Part shown: positions 1 to 7,516 of the stretch, piece by piece | Layout: every line of letters starts with the position of its first letter | How positions within the stretch are numbered: position 1 is the first letter of the stretch | From: a virus | DNA: 42,305 nt | Reading direction: 5' to 3' (one strand) | IMG/VR virus record: IMGVR_UViG_3300032163_000034 | Span: 1 to 42,305 of that record | Made by a program: the position numbers and the translations under genes | The notes under the pieces: model-generated | Told to the model about the DNA's origin: nothing | Database searches by the model: none | What the model saw: only the letters and a program-made list of their open reading frames with translations

Positions 1-127
1 TTTACTACCAGATTGCCGCATTTTCTTGAAATGTTCCCTTTTTAGCTCACCGAAGTTAATCGAAGTGACGTTCCCAGCAAAGAGTTTCTGTTCTGGACTC
101 ATTTCATGGCTTTGAGCTTTGGATTTC
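1..127. repeat. Terminal direct repeat, left copy
   Basis: Identical to 42179-42305. It lies inside the terminase reading frame, and joining the two copies restores one intact gene. The length of 127 matches a common maximum assembler k-mer, so it is most likely an assembly overlap of a circular or circularly permuted molecule, not a biological terminal repeat. Confidence 0.95.
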
Positions 128-1419
128 CTCCAAACTAAGGAGAGATACCTAAATCCGTCAGCAGCATGACTCGCCCCATCATGTTTTGGAGTAGAAGCGA
201 AGACGTTATTTTCTTCGTCAAACTCACGTCTGTAGGCTTTCAGATGATCTATTCCTAATTCGCACTTCTCTGAGTCTATAAAGCATTTGGGGAAAGTAGC
301 TCTGGCTGCTTGGATACCTTCTTGCACGTCTAACTTGGGCGCGATAGAGAAATCCCCCAACTTTCCTTGGTGGTCTGAATTATATTCAATAAATTGGTGA
401 AGAATTGACTTTCCTCCTCCTGCGAGGGTAGCGGGTCTTGCATCGTGGGGTAACCATTGTGTTCCGTAGACATATCCTTCAATTTCATGTTTGTTCAGTA
501 GCATTTGAGCGTAAAACTCAACGTCCTTAAAATTATCTTCGTAGTAATCAATTACCCTAATATCATCTTCTATGACTTGGAAAAACCAAAATACTGTCGA
601 ATCGTCAAATCCCAAATCAGAAGCGGTAAATACGGGGTAACCTTTTGTATGGAGTACCTCAGTAATTCTCCCATTAGCTTCCAGCTTGGAAACGCAGTCT
701 CCCCAGATTGAACCAGGCATCGCCGCTTCAAAAGAAACGTAATACTCTTGTTGAAAGAGTGCCATCCCGTACTCAACCCCGTGGGTTGCTTGGAGTTGTT
801 TAAGAATATTCAGGAGTTGTTCAGGGCTAAAAACCCCAGTATCGTCAGCATTCAGGGAGGAAAAGAACCAATCTTTCTCACTTTCAGCAAAATCACACAT
901 GCCTTTAAAGTGATTCTTACCCCGTGGGGTAGAGTTAAATCCAGCCCAGCCCCCGTTTTCCTCCAGAATAGGCATTAAGTACCCCCATGCTGAAGGGTTC
1001 GAAATGGCGTATTCCGAGAAAACCAGTCCTACGGGGGGAGAGCCTACTAGAGAGTTGAAGTTATCTGACCCGACCAGTTGAAAAGTTGACCCATTCAGGA
1101 ACTGAATCATCATTTCGTTTTCACGGGTACTTTTGCGGATTTCTTGAGGGAATGCTTCGTCTATCCTTCGTTTACCAGTATGAGAGTTAATAGCATCCCA
1201 CATGGATTTACGGGCTTGAGAGTACTCAGGTAGCATGTACCAGATATTCCCAATTCTCTCGTGGGCAGCGCAAGCAGCGTGGTGTAGAAATACATCATCC
1301 TTGCCACTCCTTCGATGCCATTTGGTAACGGCTCTTTTACCTCCTCTAGACAGGTAATCCCAGAGAGGTTTTTGGTAGGGACGTGGCTTCCAATTATTCG
1401 GGAGGCTTAAATTGCTCAT
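1..1419 (-). CDS. terL: Terminase large subunit (5' part; gene crosses the contig join)
   Basis: ATP-driven DNA packaging motor with a C-terminal nuclease that cuts concatemers. Translated from the ATG at 1417-1419. Seen: an N-terminal YQKPLWDY adenine-binding-type motif, Walker A HRRSGKD (about residues 35-41), Walker B ending FSE (E136), an STPRG motif after it, and nuclease-type acidic residues in ASDLGFDD (D268) and HAADGFRY (D421). The 473 codons here continue at 42178 on the circle with three more residues and a stop, giving 476 aa, a normal length for this family. ATGA overlap with the upstream 118-aa gene. Confidence 0.93.
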   Translation of the reverse strand, partial: MSNLSLPNNWKPRPYQKPLWDYLSRGGKRAVTKWHRRSGKDDVFLHHAACAAHERIGNIWYMLPEYSQARKSMWDAINSHTGKRRIDEAFPQEIRKSTRENEMMIQFLNGSTFQLVGSDNFNSLVGSPPVGLVFSEYAISNPSAWGYLMPILEENGGWAGFNSTPRGKNHFKGMCDFAESEKDWFFSSLNADDTGVFSPEQLLNILKQLQATHGVEYGMALFQQEYYVSFEAAMPGSIWGDCVSKLEANGRITEVLHTKGYPVFTASDLGFDDSTVFWFFQVIEDDIRVIDYYEDNFKDVEFYAQMLLNKHEIEGYVYGTQWLPHDARPATLAGGGKSILHQFIEYNSDHQGKLGDFSIAPKLDVQEGIQAARATFPKCFIDSEKCELGIDHLKAYRREFDEENNVFASTPKHDGASHAADGFRYLSLVWRKSKAQSHEMSPEQKLFAGNVTSINFGELKREHFKKMRQSGSK

Positions 1420-1772
1420 TGTGGCAAAGGCGTACCTTGATTCATAGCTTGCATTTGTTGGGCAATCCATTCATCTTTACCCATTGGATTACCTGGCATA
1501 CTCCCAGACACCGTATGTTGCAATACATATTCGTTATAAGCCCTATCCCAATTTGCATTTACATTCCCGTAAGTAGGTAGAGTGGGCGCTCTAGGGGGCA
1601 TTGTTTCAGCGGGAACTTGTGGTGGAGGCATCGCCCCTTGAGGAGCTTGTGGCGTTCCTTGTTGAGGCATCTGTTGACCAACTAAATCTGGCGGCAGTGG
1701 AATCCCTTGTCGTTGATAGGCTTCAAGTCTTGCCGCTGCTTGTGCATCTTCTCTATTATCGTACAGTGCCAT
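1416..1772 (-). CDS. Pro/Gln-rich small protein upstream of terminase
   Basis: 118 aa, function not recognised. The middle (about residues 30-70) is rich in Pro, Gln, Met and Ala (GQQMPQQGTPQAPQ and similar), probably disordered; the C-terminal third is a more ordinary sequence with NWDRAYNEYV. A strong ribosome site (AGGAGAACATT) precedes the ATG at 1772. It overlaps the 67-aa gene before it by 17 bp and shares ATGA with terL after it, so it belongs to the late packaging/virion operon. A small structural protein or terminase partner is possible but only by position. Confidence 0.75.
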   Translation of the reverse strand: MALYDNREDAQAAARLEAYQRQGIPLPPDLVGQQMPQQGTPQAPQGAMPPPQVPAETMPPRAPTLPTYGNVNANWDRAYNEYVLQHTVSGSMPGNPMGKDEWIAQQMQAMNQGTPLPQ

Positions 1773-1959
1773 AATGTTCTCCTAAATTTTTAAAGTAAAA
1801 ACCACCCCTATACATCACCGCTTCTTGGTGAACTATAAACCAATTCCCTTTGCTGTCTATAATATAATTATCCATAAACCGAACATAAACCGAACGATTA
1901 GCAAAAGCAGTAGCAGGCAGGAAAAACAGCAAAAACATCACAAAAGTAAAAATCTTCAT
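1756..1959 (-). CDS. Small exported or membrane-anchored protein
   Basis: 67 aa, function unknown. Residues 1-20 form a hydrophobic signal-like segment (FTFVMFLLFFLPATAFA) with an AFA-type signal peptidase I cleavage site, followed by a short tail rich in Tyr and Phe. The ribosome site GGGGAGATAAA precedes the ATG at 1959, which overlaps the stop of the upstream gene (ATGA). An exported peptide in a packaging operon is unexpected; host envelope modification is one option, but there is no direct evidence. Confidence 0.7.
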   Translation of the reverse strand: MKIFTFVMFLLFFLPATAFANRSVYVRFMDNYIIDSKGNWFIVHQEAVMYRGGFYFKNLGEHYGTVR

Positions 1960-2318
1960 TTTATCTCCCCTTCAATCGTTAAAAATTCTTCCGAATCCAT
2001 CTGAATAGAATTCCCACCAGTAGTAATAGTAACTTTACCAGCACAAGAACGGTCAACAAAAACCGTTTTAATCCCCCCACCCTTCGACTCTTTATCAAAC
2101 TCACTCACCGGGAGCATTCTATCTACAACGACCCTAATTGCATCCATTTGTTTAGGGTGGTCGTCATTGGTCGCAATATTCAGTAACTTGTGGATAACTT
2201 CTTCAGCCCTATCCTCCAAAAGTAACATACGCTGAGTCAAACGCACAGCTTTGATCGCGGGGGCTACAGGAGCAGCCTGATTCTGAGTTTCAGCACCAAA
2301 TATATTAACTTTTGTCAT
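1956..2318 (-). CDS. Possible terminase small subunit-like protein
   Basis: 120 aa. Two genes upstream of terL. The central helical part (about residues 24-72, LTQRMLLLEDRAEEVIHKLLNIA then DAIRVVVDRMLP) resembles the helical segment common in small phage proteins that precede the large terminase; a beta-rich tail follows. No helix-turn-helix is clear. The assignment as the DNA-recognition subunit rests on position, size and helical content. Overlaps both neighbours by 4 bp. Confidence 0.5.
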   Translation of the reverse strand: MTKVNIFGAETQNQAAPVAPAIKAVRLTQRMLLLEDRAEEVIHKLLNIATNDDHPKQMDAIRVVVDRMLPVSEFDKESKGGGIKTVFVDRSCAGKVTITTGGNSIQMDSEEFLTIEGEIK

Positions 2319-2548
2319 TTCTTCAATTCAAGTGGTAAAACTTCCAGCTTCCTCAATCCAGTCTTATAAGCAAATAACTCAGCTACAGCAGGGTGCATAG
2401 ACTTATGTCCTATATTCCCTCTGGGTATCTCACAAGCCTTCCAGTAGGAGTGAGGATGGTATACCAGAAAAGCCGCTTCCTCAATCGTCAAACCAGTTCT
2501 CAACCGAGACTTCCTTATATCTAACGGGTCAGGACACTTAGGGTGCAT
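2315..2548 (-). CDS. Small HTH-like protein, first gene of the late operon
   Basis: 77 aa. Residues 10-65 (IRKSRLRTGLTIEEAAFLVY through WKACEIPRGN) read like an XRE/Cro-type helix-turn-helix with the TIEEAA recognition-scaffold pattern. It heads the minus-strand packaging/virion operon, so it could regulate late transcription or bind DNA for packaging. Start ATG 2548 follows GTGAGG 7 nt upstream. It diverges from the HNH gene at 2713. Confidence 0.65.
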   Translation of the reverse strand: MHPKCPDPLDIRKSRLRTGLTIEEAAFLVYHPHSYWKACEIPRGNIGHKSMHPAVAELFAYKTGLRKLEVLPLELKK

Positions 2549-2712
2549 CTATTAGCCTCACTAATCTACATAGAAAGTAATAATTTATCACAAATTTACC
2601 ATAGACAAAGTATATTTGTAAGTAAGTGCTAGTTCTGTTAGTATTGGGGTGTAGTAATTTCAACAATTAGACGACCCTAGATGGGCAACGTCACTAAATA
2701 GATAGGAACATC
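2549..2712. promoter_or_regulatory. Divergent intergenic region with a plus-strand promoter candidate
   Basis: AT-rich spacer between divergent genes. On the plus strand TTGTAA (2616-2621), 17 nt, then TAGTAT (2639-2644) is a fair sigma70-type promoter for the HNH gene. The minus strand must carry a promoter for the late genes, but no match is convincing (TTGTCT near 2604 with AT-rich sequence downstream is the best). The 15-mer AATTTCAACAATTAG here recurs at about 5631-5645. Confidence 0.35.
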
Positions 2713-3276
2713 ATGTCTAGATACATACCTGATCTTAGGTCAGCTTATCCAGTTGCAAAAGTTTACGCACCCCGTGAATTAAGAAAAAAGCAATTAAGCG
2801 TAAAGCAAAATACAGACACAAGCGAAATTCTTAGTAAATTAAAGCCTGCACCCTACATAAAGCCTCATATTGCACTTCGTAATAAAATATTAGTAAAACG
2901 AATAGCTACGAAACAAACTATAAATATAGGGAAAATGGCAATAAAAGAAGTTGCAAGGCTAAAAAATATCATAAAGAATCAAGAACCTAAGAAATTGGCT
3001 TCTAAATACCCAGAGGCACCAAAGTATGTAAAAGGAATGAAGTCTGACTTTTACTCTACGAGAGAATGGCGCGAATTAAGATGGAAGGTAGTTGAGGCAT
3101 CCAAAGGGGCTTGTGTTGTGTGCGGTAGAAGCAATAAGCATCATGGTGTAATATTGCATGTAGACCACATTAAACCAAGATCAAAATTCCCCGAATTAGA
3201 ATTAGACCAAGGCAATATGCAAGTGTTATGCGAAGAATGTAATATCGGCAAGAGAGATAAATTACAAACCTTCTAA
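2713..3276 (+). CDS. HNH endonuclease
   Basis: 187 aa. The first 100 residues are very basic and Lys-rich with no recognised domain. Residues 100-185 form an HNH domain: FYSTREWRELRW entry helix, CVVCG zinc knuckle, HVDHIKPRSKFPELELDQGN (HNH core with D-H and N) and CEECN second knuckle. AGGA 7 nt before the ATG. Set apart from the virion genes and facing the other way. Could be a free-standing homing-type nuclease or a packaging-associated HNH protein; the separate promoter and basic N-terminus favour the former. Confidence 0.88.
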   Translation: MSRYIPDLRSAYPVAKVYAPRELRKKQLSVKQNTDTSEILSKLKPAPYIKPHIALRNKILVKRIATKQTINIGKMAIKEVARLKNIIKNQEPKKLASKYPEAPKYVKGMKSDFYSTREWRELRWKVVEASKGACVVCGRSNKHHGVILHVDHIKPRSKFPELELDQGNMQVLCEECNIGKRDKLQTF

Positions 3277-3462
3277 TCCGGCACCCGTAGATCGGTAAGT
3301 GCAAGTACAGAGTAATTACCCGTAAACCAGGGTAGCAATACAAACTCATTAGAGACCTACCTCTTTTGAGTAGTGGCAGCCTCCATGTAATCAGGAGCAA
3401 TCCAGTCAAAACTTAAGCCCTAGGAAGGCATTAATTCGTTCTAAATTATTAACTCTAACTTA

Positions 3463-3485
3463 CCCCCCAGTTAGCATAAGGGGGG
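3463..3485. terminator. CCCCCC/GGGGGG hairpin
   Basis: Six C (3463-3468) pair with six G (3480-3485) around an 11-nt loop, about 190 bp after the HNH stop codon. Only a weak T run (TTCTT) follows on the plus strand, so termination is plausible, not certain. Confidence 0.4.
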
Positions 3486-3955
3486 TTCTTACACATCTAT
3501 GTGCCGTTCTACCAAGTACCCAATGGTCTCCTACCAAATCACTATCTGCCATCATTCATACCCCCCCATAGCATAATAGCGTTACGGATATATGTGTTGG
3601 GAGATATATAGGCATACAAACATCCCTACGGTGGTCATCCCCCACCTGCCCGAACATACCCCCCACTCAACCATGGCAAGAGTAGGTAATAGGCTAGTAC
3701 AATCAATGGGTTAGAGTATGAATGCATGGTGCATGGAGCGTGGTGCTTACTATTGCATGGTGCATGGTAAGTGTGCCGGTATCCGCATACTTATTCACTG
3801 CTATCCTTATATTTATCTACCTGGTATACCTAAGCTTACAGCCGGTTACTCACTCATAAGTTATGCTTATATATACATAAGCTTTACTTATACATACCGT
3901 TCATACCTGAATATCTACCGTTCGTCGGTTTAATACAAATATTTGTTTGTAGCTA

Positions 3956-3986
3956 TTGACAATGCATTTGGGGGGAGTAGTATCTG
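3956..3986 (+). promoter_or_regulatory. Promoter for the small early genes
   Basis: A perfect TTGACA (3956-3961) is followed 19 nt later by TATCTG (3981-3986), with a GGGGGG run in the spacer. Spacing is long for sigma70. It lies about 45 bp upstream of the first small gene and just after a 12-bp palindrome that could be an operator. Confidence 0.45.
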
Positions 3987-4030
3987 GGTTGTAGCAACTT
4001 TACTTTCCAACAACCCAAAGGGGATATATC

Positions 4031-4240
4031 ATGATGTTACGCCGACCAGTAGGAACACCTTCCCAGGAGGCCGCATATAAAGAAAAAAATGAATTTTTTC
4101 AGGCCGTAAAAAAAGCTGCAAAGCTTTCAGAGCTTTTCGATTGGAAGACCAGTCATCATGCCGCTTATACGTCTTTCTCACACACCGGGATGACTCCAGA
4201 AGAGGTGGCAAAAAAAGTTCTTTCCATAGTAAGTGAGTGA
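4031..4240 (+). CDS. Small hypothetical protein
   Basis: 69 aa, not recognised; hydrophilic and helical (KEKNEFFQAVKKAAKLSE), ending EEVAKKVLSIVSE. Ribosome site AAAGGGG 7-8 nt before ATG. First gene of a plus-strand run of about ten small early genes that share closely similar leader sequences. Confidence 0.6.
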   Translation: MMLRRPVGTPSQEAAYKEKNEFFQAVKKAAKLSELFDWKTSHHAAYTSFSHTGMTPEEVAKKVLSIVSE

Positions 4241-4275
4241 ACACCACAATCAATCAACCAGAGAGGGGCAATAAC

Positions 4276-4518
4276 ATGAAACAAATAAATATCACTAGCA
4301 AAGCCAGTGCAAAGAACATCTTACTTGACAGCCTTTTCAAGCCTGTTAACGGGCATACATTAACCGATATGAAGTTAGACAATGGCAAGTACAAGCCGGA
4401 ATCCTGCTTTATCGGTAGATGGCTTGAAGTCCCGGATGATGTATACGCTGTTTATAAGGTTATCCGTTCTGATAGTGATGGCAAGTACGCTCAACTTCGT
4501 TGCGTATGCAGTAATTAA
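4276..4518 (+). CDS. Small hypothetical protein
   Basis: 80 aa, not recognised. I start at the ATG at 4276 because AGAGAGGGGCAATAAC lies directly before it; a longer frame from 4237 lacks a site. Mixed helix/strand composition with VPDDVYAVYKVIRSDSDGKY and a C-terminal RCVCSN. The leader is nearly the same as that of the next gene. Confidence 0.65.
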   Translation: MKQINITSKASAKNILLDSLFKPVNGHTLTDMKLDNGKYKPESCFIGRWLEVPDDVYAVYKVIRSDSDGKYAQLRCVCSN

Positions 4519-4551
4519 CTTTATCCAATAACAAACAAAGAGGGGCATAAA

Positions 4552-4917
4552 ATGAACAACGATAACGCAATGGAACATTTGGTTAATTCTCAACATGGTG
4601 TTTATGCTTGGGATATTTTACTAAATAATTTTGAGATTTATGTTAACGATAACAAACCGCATGAGATTAAAGACTGGCTCATGAATAACTCTGACATTAT
4701 GGAAGGTGCGACAATTAAAACACTGTTTCATCCTGATAATGAGCATTGGTGCGACAATCTGGATTATTTGAATAATGGAAGTTTTTTCTTAACTGTTATG
4801 GATAAAAACGGAACCCATTGGACTATTGACCAATTCGATGGCGATCTTTACGCGATCAATCCATTGGCACTACAGAAAGCATTATTACATCACTTGTCAC
4901 AGTTAGTGAGTGGTTAG
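4552..4917 (+). CDS. Small acidic hypothetical protein
   Basis: 121 aa, acidic, rich in Asn, Asp and His, with several Trp; no cysteine pattern beyond one HWCDN. Leader CAAAGAGGGGCATAAA directly before ATG, a near copy of the leader at 4260. Acidic small early proteins often bind host DNA-binding proteins, but nothing here proves that. Confidence 0.7.
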   Translation: MNNDNAMEHLVNSQHGVYAWDILLNNFEIYVNDNKPHEIKDWLMNNSDIMEGATIKTLFHPDNEHWCDNLDYLNNGSFFLTVMDKNGTHWTIDQFDGDLYAINPLALQKALLHHLSQLVSG

Positions 4918-4981
4918 AAATGCCTGCAAGCGTAGCAACTGGCGAACCTGTATTTTGTACTAAACTTTAATTGGGGGATAT

Positions 4982-5191
4982 ATGAAATTTTCAGGATTTA
5001 AAAATACAGCATTCAGGCGCTTGGATCATACATCGCCATTTGGTGTTTCATTTAAAGGAAATACAGCTTGCTATGAAAATGGCGTAAAACTTTGGAATGA
5101 AACTAGCAAAATCTCACGATTGAGCCGTGGCGACGCAATTAAAGACGCTCAAAATATGGCGCATGAATACATCATTCAACAATTTAACTAA
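4982..5191 (+). CDS. Small hypothetical protein
   Basis: 69 aa, not recognised; starts MKFSGFKNTAFRRLD and ends with a helix DAIKDAQNMAHEYIIQQF. Ribosome site GGGGGATAT before ATG. A perfect 12-bp palindrome (GCCCAATTGGGC) lies just after the stop. Confidence 0.6.
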   Translation: MKFSGFKNTAFRRLDHTSPFGVSFKGNTACYENGVKLWNETSKISRLSRGDAIKDAQNMAHEYIIQQFN

Positions 5192-5233
5192 TCAATCCGC
5201 CCAATTGGGCACAATCAAAGAGGAGAATTAATC

Positions 5234-5545
5234 ATGGCAACATCAAATAGAGTTACAGAAAAGCAATTGGAAGCCGTTGTAGACCGTATTAATCGTATTA
5301 TGGGTACGCCTTTAACGCCTTACACCAAGACAGAACAAGGGATCAAGCCTAATGCTAACAATTACCATATTGACCATGCTTATGGTGGCGTACAACTTTG
5401 CAAAATGTCATCTCGTGAAGGTTGTACAGGCATTGATTTTACTTCAGGCGGGCATGTACCAAAACGTGAGCTAATGAATTATATGCAAGCGTTTATTAGC
5501 GGCATTTATGAGAAACAAGAATTATCCAAAGAGGTGACAAAATGA
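5234..5545 (+). CDS. Small hypothetical protein
   Basis: 103 aa, no function recognised. Residues 1-25 form a helix (EKQLEAVVDRINRIMG), the middle is polar with Tyr/His/Gly (NYHIDHAYGGVQL), the C-terminus is charged. Good ribosome site AGAGGAGAATTAATC. The pattern of an opening helix followed by a short beta part resembles small phage proteins of unknown function. Its stop overlaps the start of the 52-aa gene (ATGA). Confidence 0.65.
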   Translation: MATSNRVTEKQLEAVVDRINRIMGTPLTPYTKTEQGIKPNANNYHIDHAYGGVQLCKMSSREGCTGIDFTSGGHVPKRELMNYMQAFISGIYEKQELSKEVTK

Positions 5546-5700
5546 CATATAAACATCATAAACCATGCGGCATATTCTGCAAGCTGGCCAGGATGATACG
5601 CCGTAATCAATGGCGGTTAATGAGTAGGCCAATTTCAACAATTAGTCTAGATTCGTATAGCGCAATAACTAAACATTTCTCAAACCCAGGGAGGTATTGA
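5542..5700 (+). CDS. Small basic protein (52 aa)
   Basis: Translated directly: MTYKHHKPCGIFCKLARM and on to GRY. Basic, with two Cys, overlapping the previous gene by ATGA and preceded by AAAGAGGTGAC. Function unknown. Translational coupling to both neighbours is the main support for it being real. Confidence 0.55.
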   Translation: MTYKHHKPCGIFCKLARMIRRNQWRLMSRPISTISLDSYSAITKHFSNPGRY

Positions 5701-5702
5701 TA

Positions 5703-5903
5703 ATGAAATACTTATATATCGCATTATTCACGGTCATTTATTTGACAGTTTCGACCATTGATTACAACGACCAGGCCGCTTATTACGCCAGCAATGACAC
5801 GCAAGGTTATGAGCAGGCTTTTTGGCATGAAGGCCAGCTTGTTGTGCCTTGCCACACTGATTCAGAGTGTGAATCACTTAATCCACACATAAGAGGTTAC
5901 TAA
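5703..5903 (+). CDS. Small membrane or exported protein
   Basis: 66 aa from the ATG at 5703, 8 nt after GGGAGG; a TTG at 5697 is less likely. Residues 1-18 (YLYIALFTVIYLTVSTI) are a single hydrophobic segment, then a polar part with a Cys pair (PCHTDSEC) that could form a disulfide outside the cytoplasm. Function unknown. Confidence 0.6.
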   Translation: MKYLYIALFTVIYLTVSTIDYNDQAAYYASNDTQGYEQAFWHEGQLVVPCHTDSECESLNPHIRGY

Positions 5904-5904
5904 T

Positions 5905-6171
5905 ATGAATGACTTAAAACAGCTTGACGCACGCAGACAATTAATGATTGCGACTAAACAACCATCAAATAGTGAATTGCAATCCGCTTGTTTAATTGCT
6001 GCATTTTTAAACGACATAACAGACTTTTCCAGGATTTTCGCTAAACGTACCACTTGGTTAGGAAAAGATGACCTTGATTTAATGTTTAAACTTCAAAAGT
6101 TTGAGCGTAATTTTGATAAATCTTATGGTTTTTTTGATTGTTCACACGAACTGAGGGGGAATAATGGATAA
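5905..6171 (+). CDS. Small hypothetical protein
   Basis: 88 aa, largely helical and charged, no domain recognised (LQSACLIAAFLNDITDFSRIF in the middle). AAGAGG 8 nt before ATG. Starts 2 bp after the previous stop and overlaps the next gene by 8 bp, so it is part of the same early operon. Confidence 0.6.
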   Translation: MNDLKQLDARRQLMIATKQPSNSELQSACLIAAFLNDITDFSRIFAKRTTWLGKDDLDLMFKLQKFERNFDKSYGFFDCSHELRGNNG

Positions 6172-6559
6172 CTTATTACACAAAGATACTTGGAATGGCA
6201 ACTATAATGATTTTGGTTTTGAGATTGTTAATTGGGGGGGAAATAAAGAAAATTGGAATTACTATATCTATTTTACCCAAAAATCCACACCTGCTGAATT
6301 TTGGGATAAATTGAAAGCAATCCAAAATGGAAAATATGCCATTGATTATAGCAATTCGTTTTTAACTGATTTTCATTGGCATTGTGGCATCACTTTTTGC
6401 GAAAAGATTTATAACTCACAATCTGAAGTTGTCGCATTTAAAGCGGGTTGTGATTATTCGCATTATTGGGATGAGGGAATCGACTACGATTTAAACTATG
6501 TTTTAAACGATTGCAAATCAACAATTGACAGTATAAAGGAGGTTATATGTACATCTTAA
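6164..6559 (+). CDS. Small hypothetical protein rich in aromatics
   Basis: 131 aa with many Trp, Tyr and Asn; not recognised. Ribosome site GAGGGGGAATA before ATG. The acidic, aromatic composition is like the 121-aa protein at 4552, and the two may be distantly related, which I cannot test. The last 13 bp overlap the start of a 19-aa membrane peptide gene. Confidence 0.65.
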   Translation: MDNLLHKDTWNGNYNDFGFEIVNWGGNKENWNYYIYFTQKSTPAEFWDKLKAIQNGKYAIDYSNSFLTDFHWHCGITFCEKIYNSQSEVVAFKAGCDYSHYWDEGIDYDLNYVLNDCKSTIDSIKEVICTS

Positions 6560-6606
6560 TAATTTGCTTAGTAATTGTGGTTTGGTATGTAATTCTAACC
6601 CAATAA
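6547..6606 (+). CDS. 19-aa hydrophobic mini-protein
   Basis: MYILIICLVIVVWYVILTQ: essentially one transmembrane helix. It has the best ribosome site of the neighbourhood, AAAGGAGG, 4 nt before ATG. Tail-to-tail with ninG, overlapping its 3' end by 12 bp. Short membrane peptides can be toxins, antiholins or small membrane regulators; which one is open. Confidence 0.45.
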   Translation: MYILIICLVIVVWYVILTQ

Positions 6607-7146
6607 CTTTAGCTTTTCCTTGTACACCTTGCGGATGTTTTTTAAATCCTCAATGGTGTATTTTTTTGGGGGGTGATTTCCTTCAACCCATTCAACCAGA
6701 TCAAGGCCTACTTTTTTTATCAAATTTATCCTGTATTTCAGAATATTGCCCGACAAGTGATTGTTGCAGGTTGAGCATTGACTATTTACATTAACTGTTT
6801 CGTTAAATCTCAACTCTGGGCAGGCTTTTGTCGTGCGATAATGCCCAGCATGATATTGTATATCGGGTTTTTGCGTACCGCATGAGATACAGATTTTCCC
6901 GTCACGCGCTCGAATATAAGCGTTAAATGCTTGTTGCGCTTCTTTCATGTACTCGGATTTACTTTTTAACTCATTTAAACGTGTTTTAACGGCCTTTTTA
7001 TCAGCCTTAAGTTCTTTGGCTATCCGTGCATCCCTTTGTTGTTTGGCATAGTCTATTGAGCAAATTAACCCACATACAGCTTGCAATGAGTTACGCGGCG
7101 CAAACTTCTGGCCGCATAATTTACTTTTGCAGGTTTTTAATTTCAT
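6595..7146 (-). CDS. ninG: NinG-family recombination protein
   Basis: 183 aa. Matches the lambda NinG (Rap) family: an N-terminal Cys knuckle (CKSKLCGQKF, then CGLIC), a long charged helix, and a C-terminal nuclease-like region with IRARDGKICISCG, QYHAGHYRTTKACPELRFNE and NVNSQCSTCN. In lambda this protein is a Holliday-junction endonuclease acting on Red recombination intermediates. Last gene of the PR-like operon, order NinB then NinG as in lambdoid phages. A stray copy of its 3' end sits at about 11964-12052. Confidence 0.9.
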   Translation of the reverse strand: MKLKTCKSKLCGQKFAPRNSLQAVCGLICSIDYAKQQRDARIAKELKADKKAVKTRLNELKSKSEYMKEAQQAFNAYIRARDGKICISCGTQKPDIQYHAGHYRTTKACPELRFNETVNVNSQCSTCNNHLSGNILKYRINLIKKVGLDLVEWVEGNHPPKKYTIEDLKNIRKVYKEKLKLLG

Positions 7147-7301
7147 ATATCATCTAATAAATCTGTTGCTTTTTGATAATCTTCTAATTCAAGCGCAGCA
7201 ATGGCCATATCAATTTTACATTGCATATACTCGATTTTATCAGCCAAATCGCTCTGGCCATCGTTTCTAAGCTGCTGAATTTCTTTGATATTTATTTTCA
7301 T
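7143..7301 (-). CDS. Small helical protein (52 aa)
   Basis: Translated directly: starts MKINIKEIQQLRNDGQSD, ends ATDLLDDI; helical and acidic. Its stop overlaps the ninG start (ATGA) and it begins 5 bp after the previous gene. Function unknown. A 24-bp imperfect tandem duplication (7298-7345) covers its start region and the end of the gene before it. Confidence 0.55.
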   Translation of the reverse strand: MKINIKEIQQLRNDGQSDLADKIEYMQCKIDMAIAALELEDYQKATDLLDDI

Positions 7302-7345
7302 GGTGTTTACAAGTTTTTAACTTCATGGTGGTTACAGTTTTTAAC
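7298..7345. repeat. Imperfect 24-bp tandem repeat
   Basis: Two adjacent copies of TTCATGGTGNTTACANGTTTTTAA-type sequence (7298-7321 and 7322-7345) at the junction of two genes in the replication operon. Probably a local duplication; it puts the start-codon context of the 52-aa gene in duplicate. Confidence 0.6.
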
Positions 7346-7516
7346 TTTTTCTAGCATATCGGGAAATATTCCGAACTCATTTTGTATTTTTGGCTGTATG
7401 CATCTATAAATTAAAAATTGTGCAGGTTGCTCAGTTGTCCGGGTGCGCATATATTTACAAGTTAGGCATGGGCAACCTGTTTGCGTAAACAGCCGTTTTA
7501 GTTTTGATTTACTCAT
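7307..7516 (-). CDS. Small cysteine-containing protein
   Basis: 69 aa with CPCLTCKYM, a further Cys (YRC) and CNHH near the end, so a small zinc-binding fold is likely. Overlaps the ninB stop by 8 bp. Unknown function; small zinc proteins are common among nin-region genes. Confidence 0.55.
   Translation of the reverse strand: MSKSKLKRLFTQTGCPCLTCKYMRTRTTEQPAQFLIYRCIQPKIQNEFGIFPDMLEKVKNCNHHEVKNL

Larger units (their letters stand above)
3277..4030. other. 750-bp gene-free region with repeats
   Basis: No convincing gene. It holds a G/C hairpin (3463-3485), the duplicated motif GCATGGTGCATGG (about 3724 and 3755), a stretch of TATAC/TATATA-rich DNA with the inverted repeat GCTTAT...ATAAGC (about 3866-3883), the 12-bp palindrome ACAAATATTTGT (3935-3946) and a promoter at its right end. 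An ORF of 71 codons here lacks a ribosome site and is very Tyr-rich; I do not believe it is a gene. Confidence 0.6.

Noticed and set aside
3718-3933. 71-codon plus-strand ORF in the gene-free region
   Set aside because: Repetitive start, extreme Tyr/Ile content and no ribosome site.
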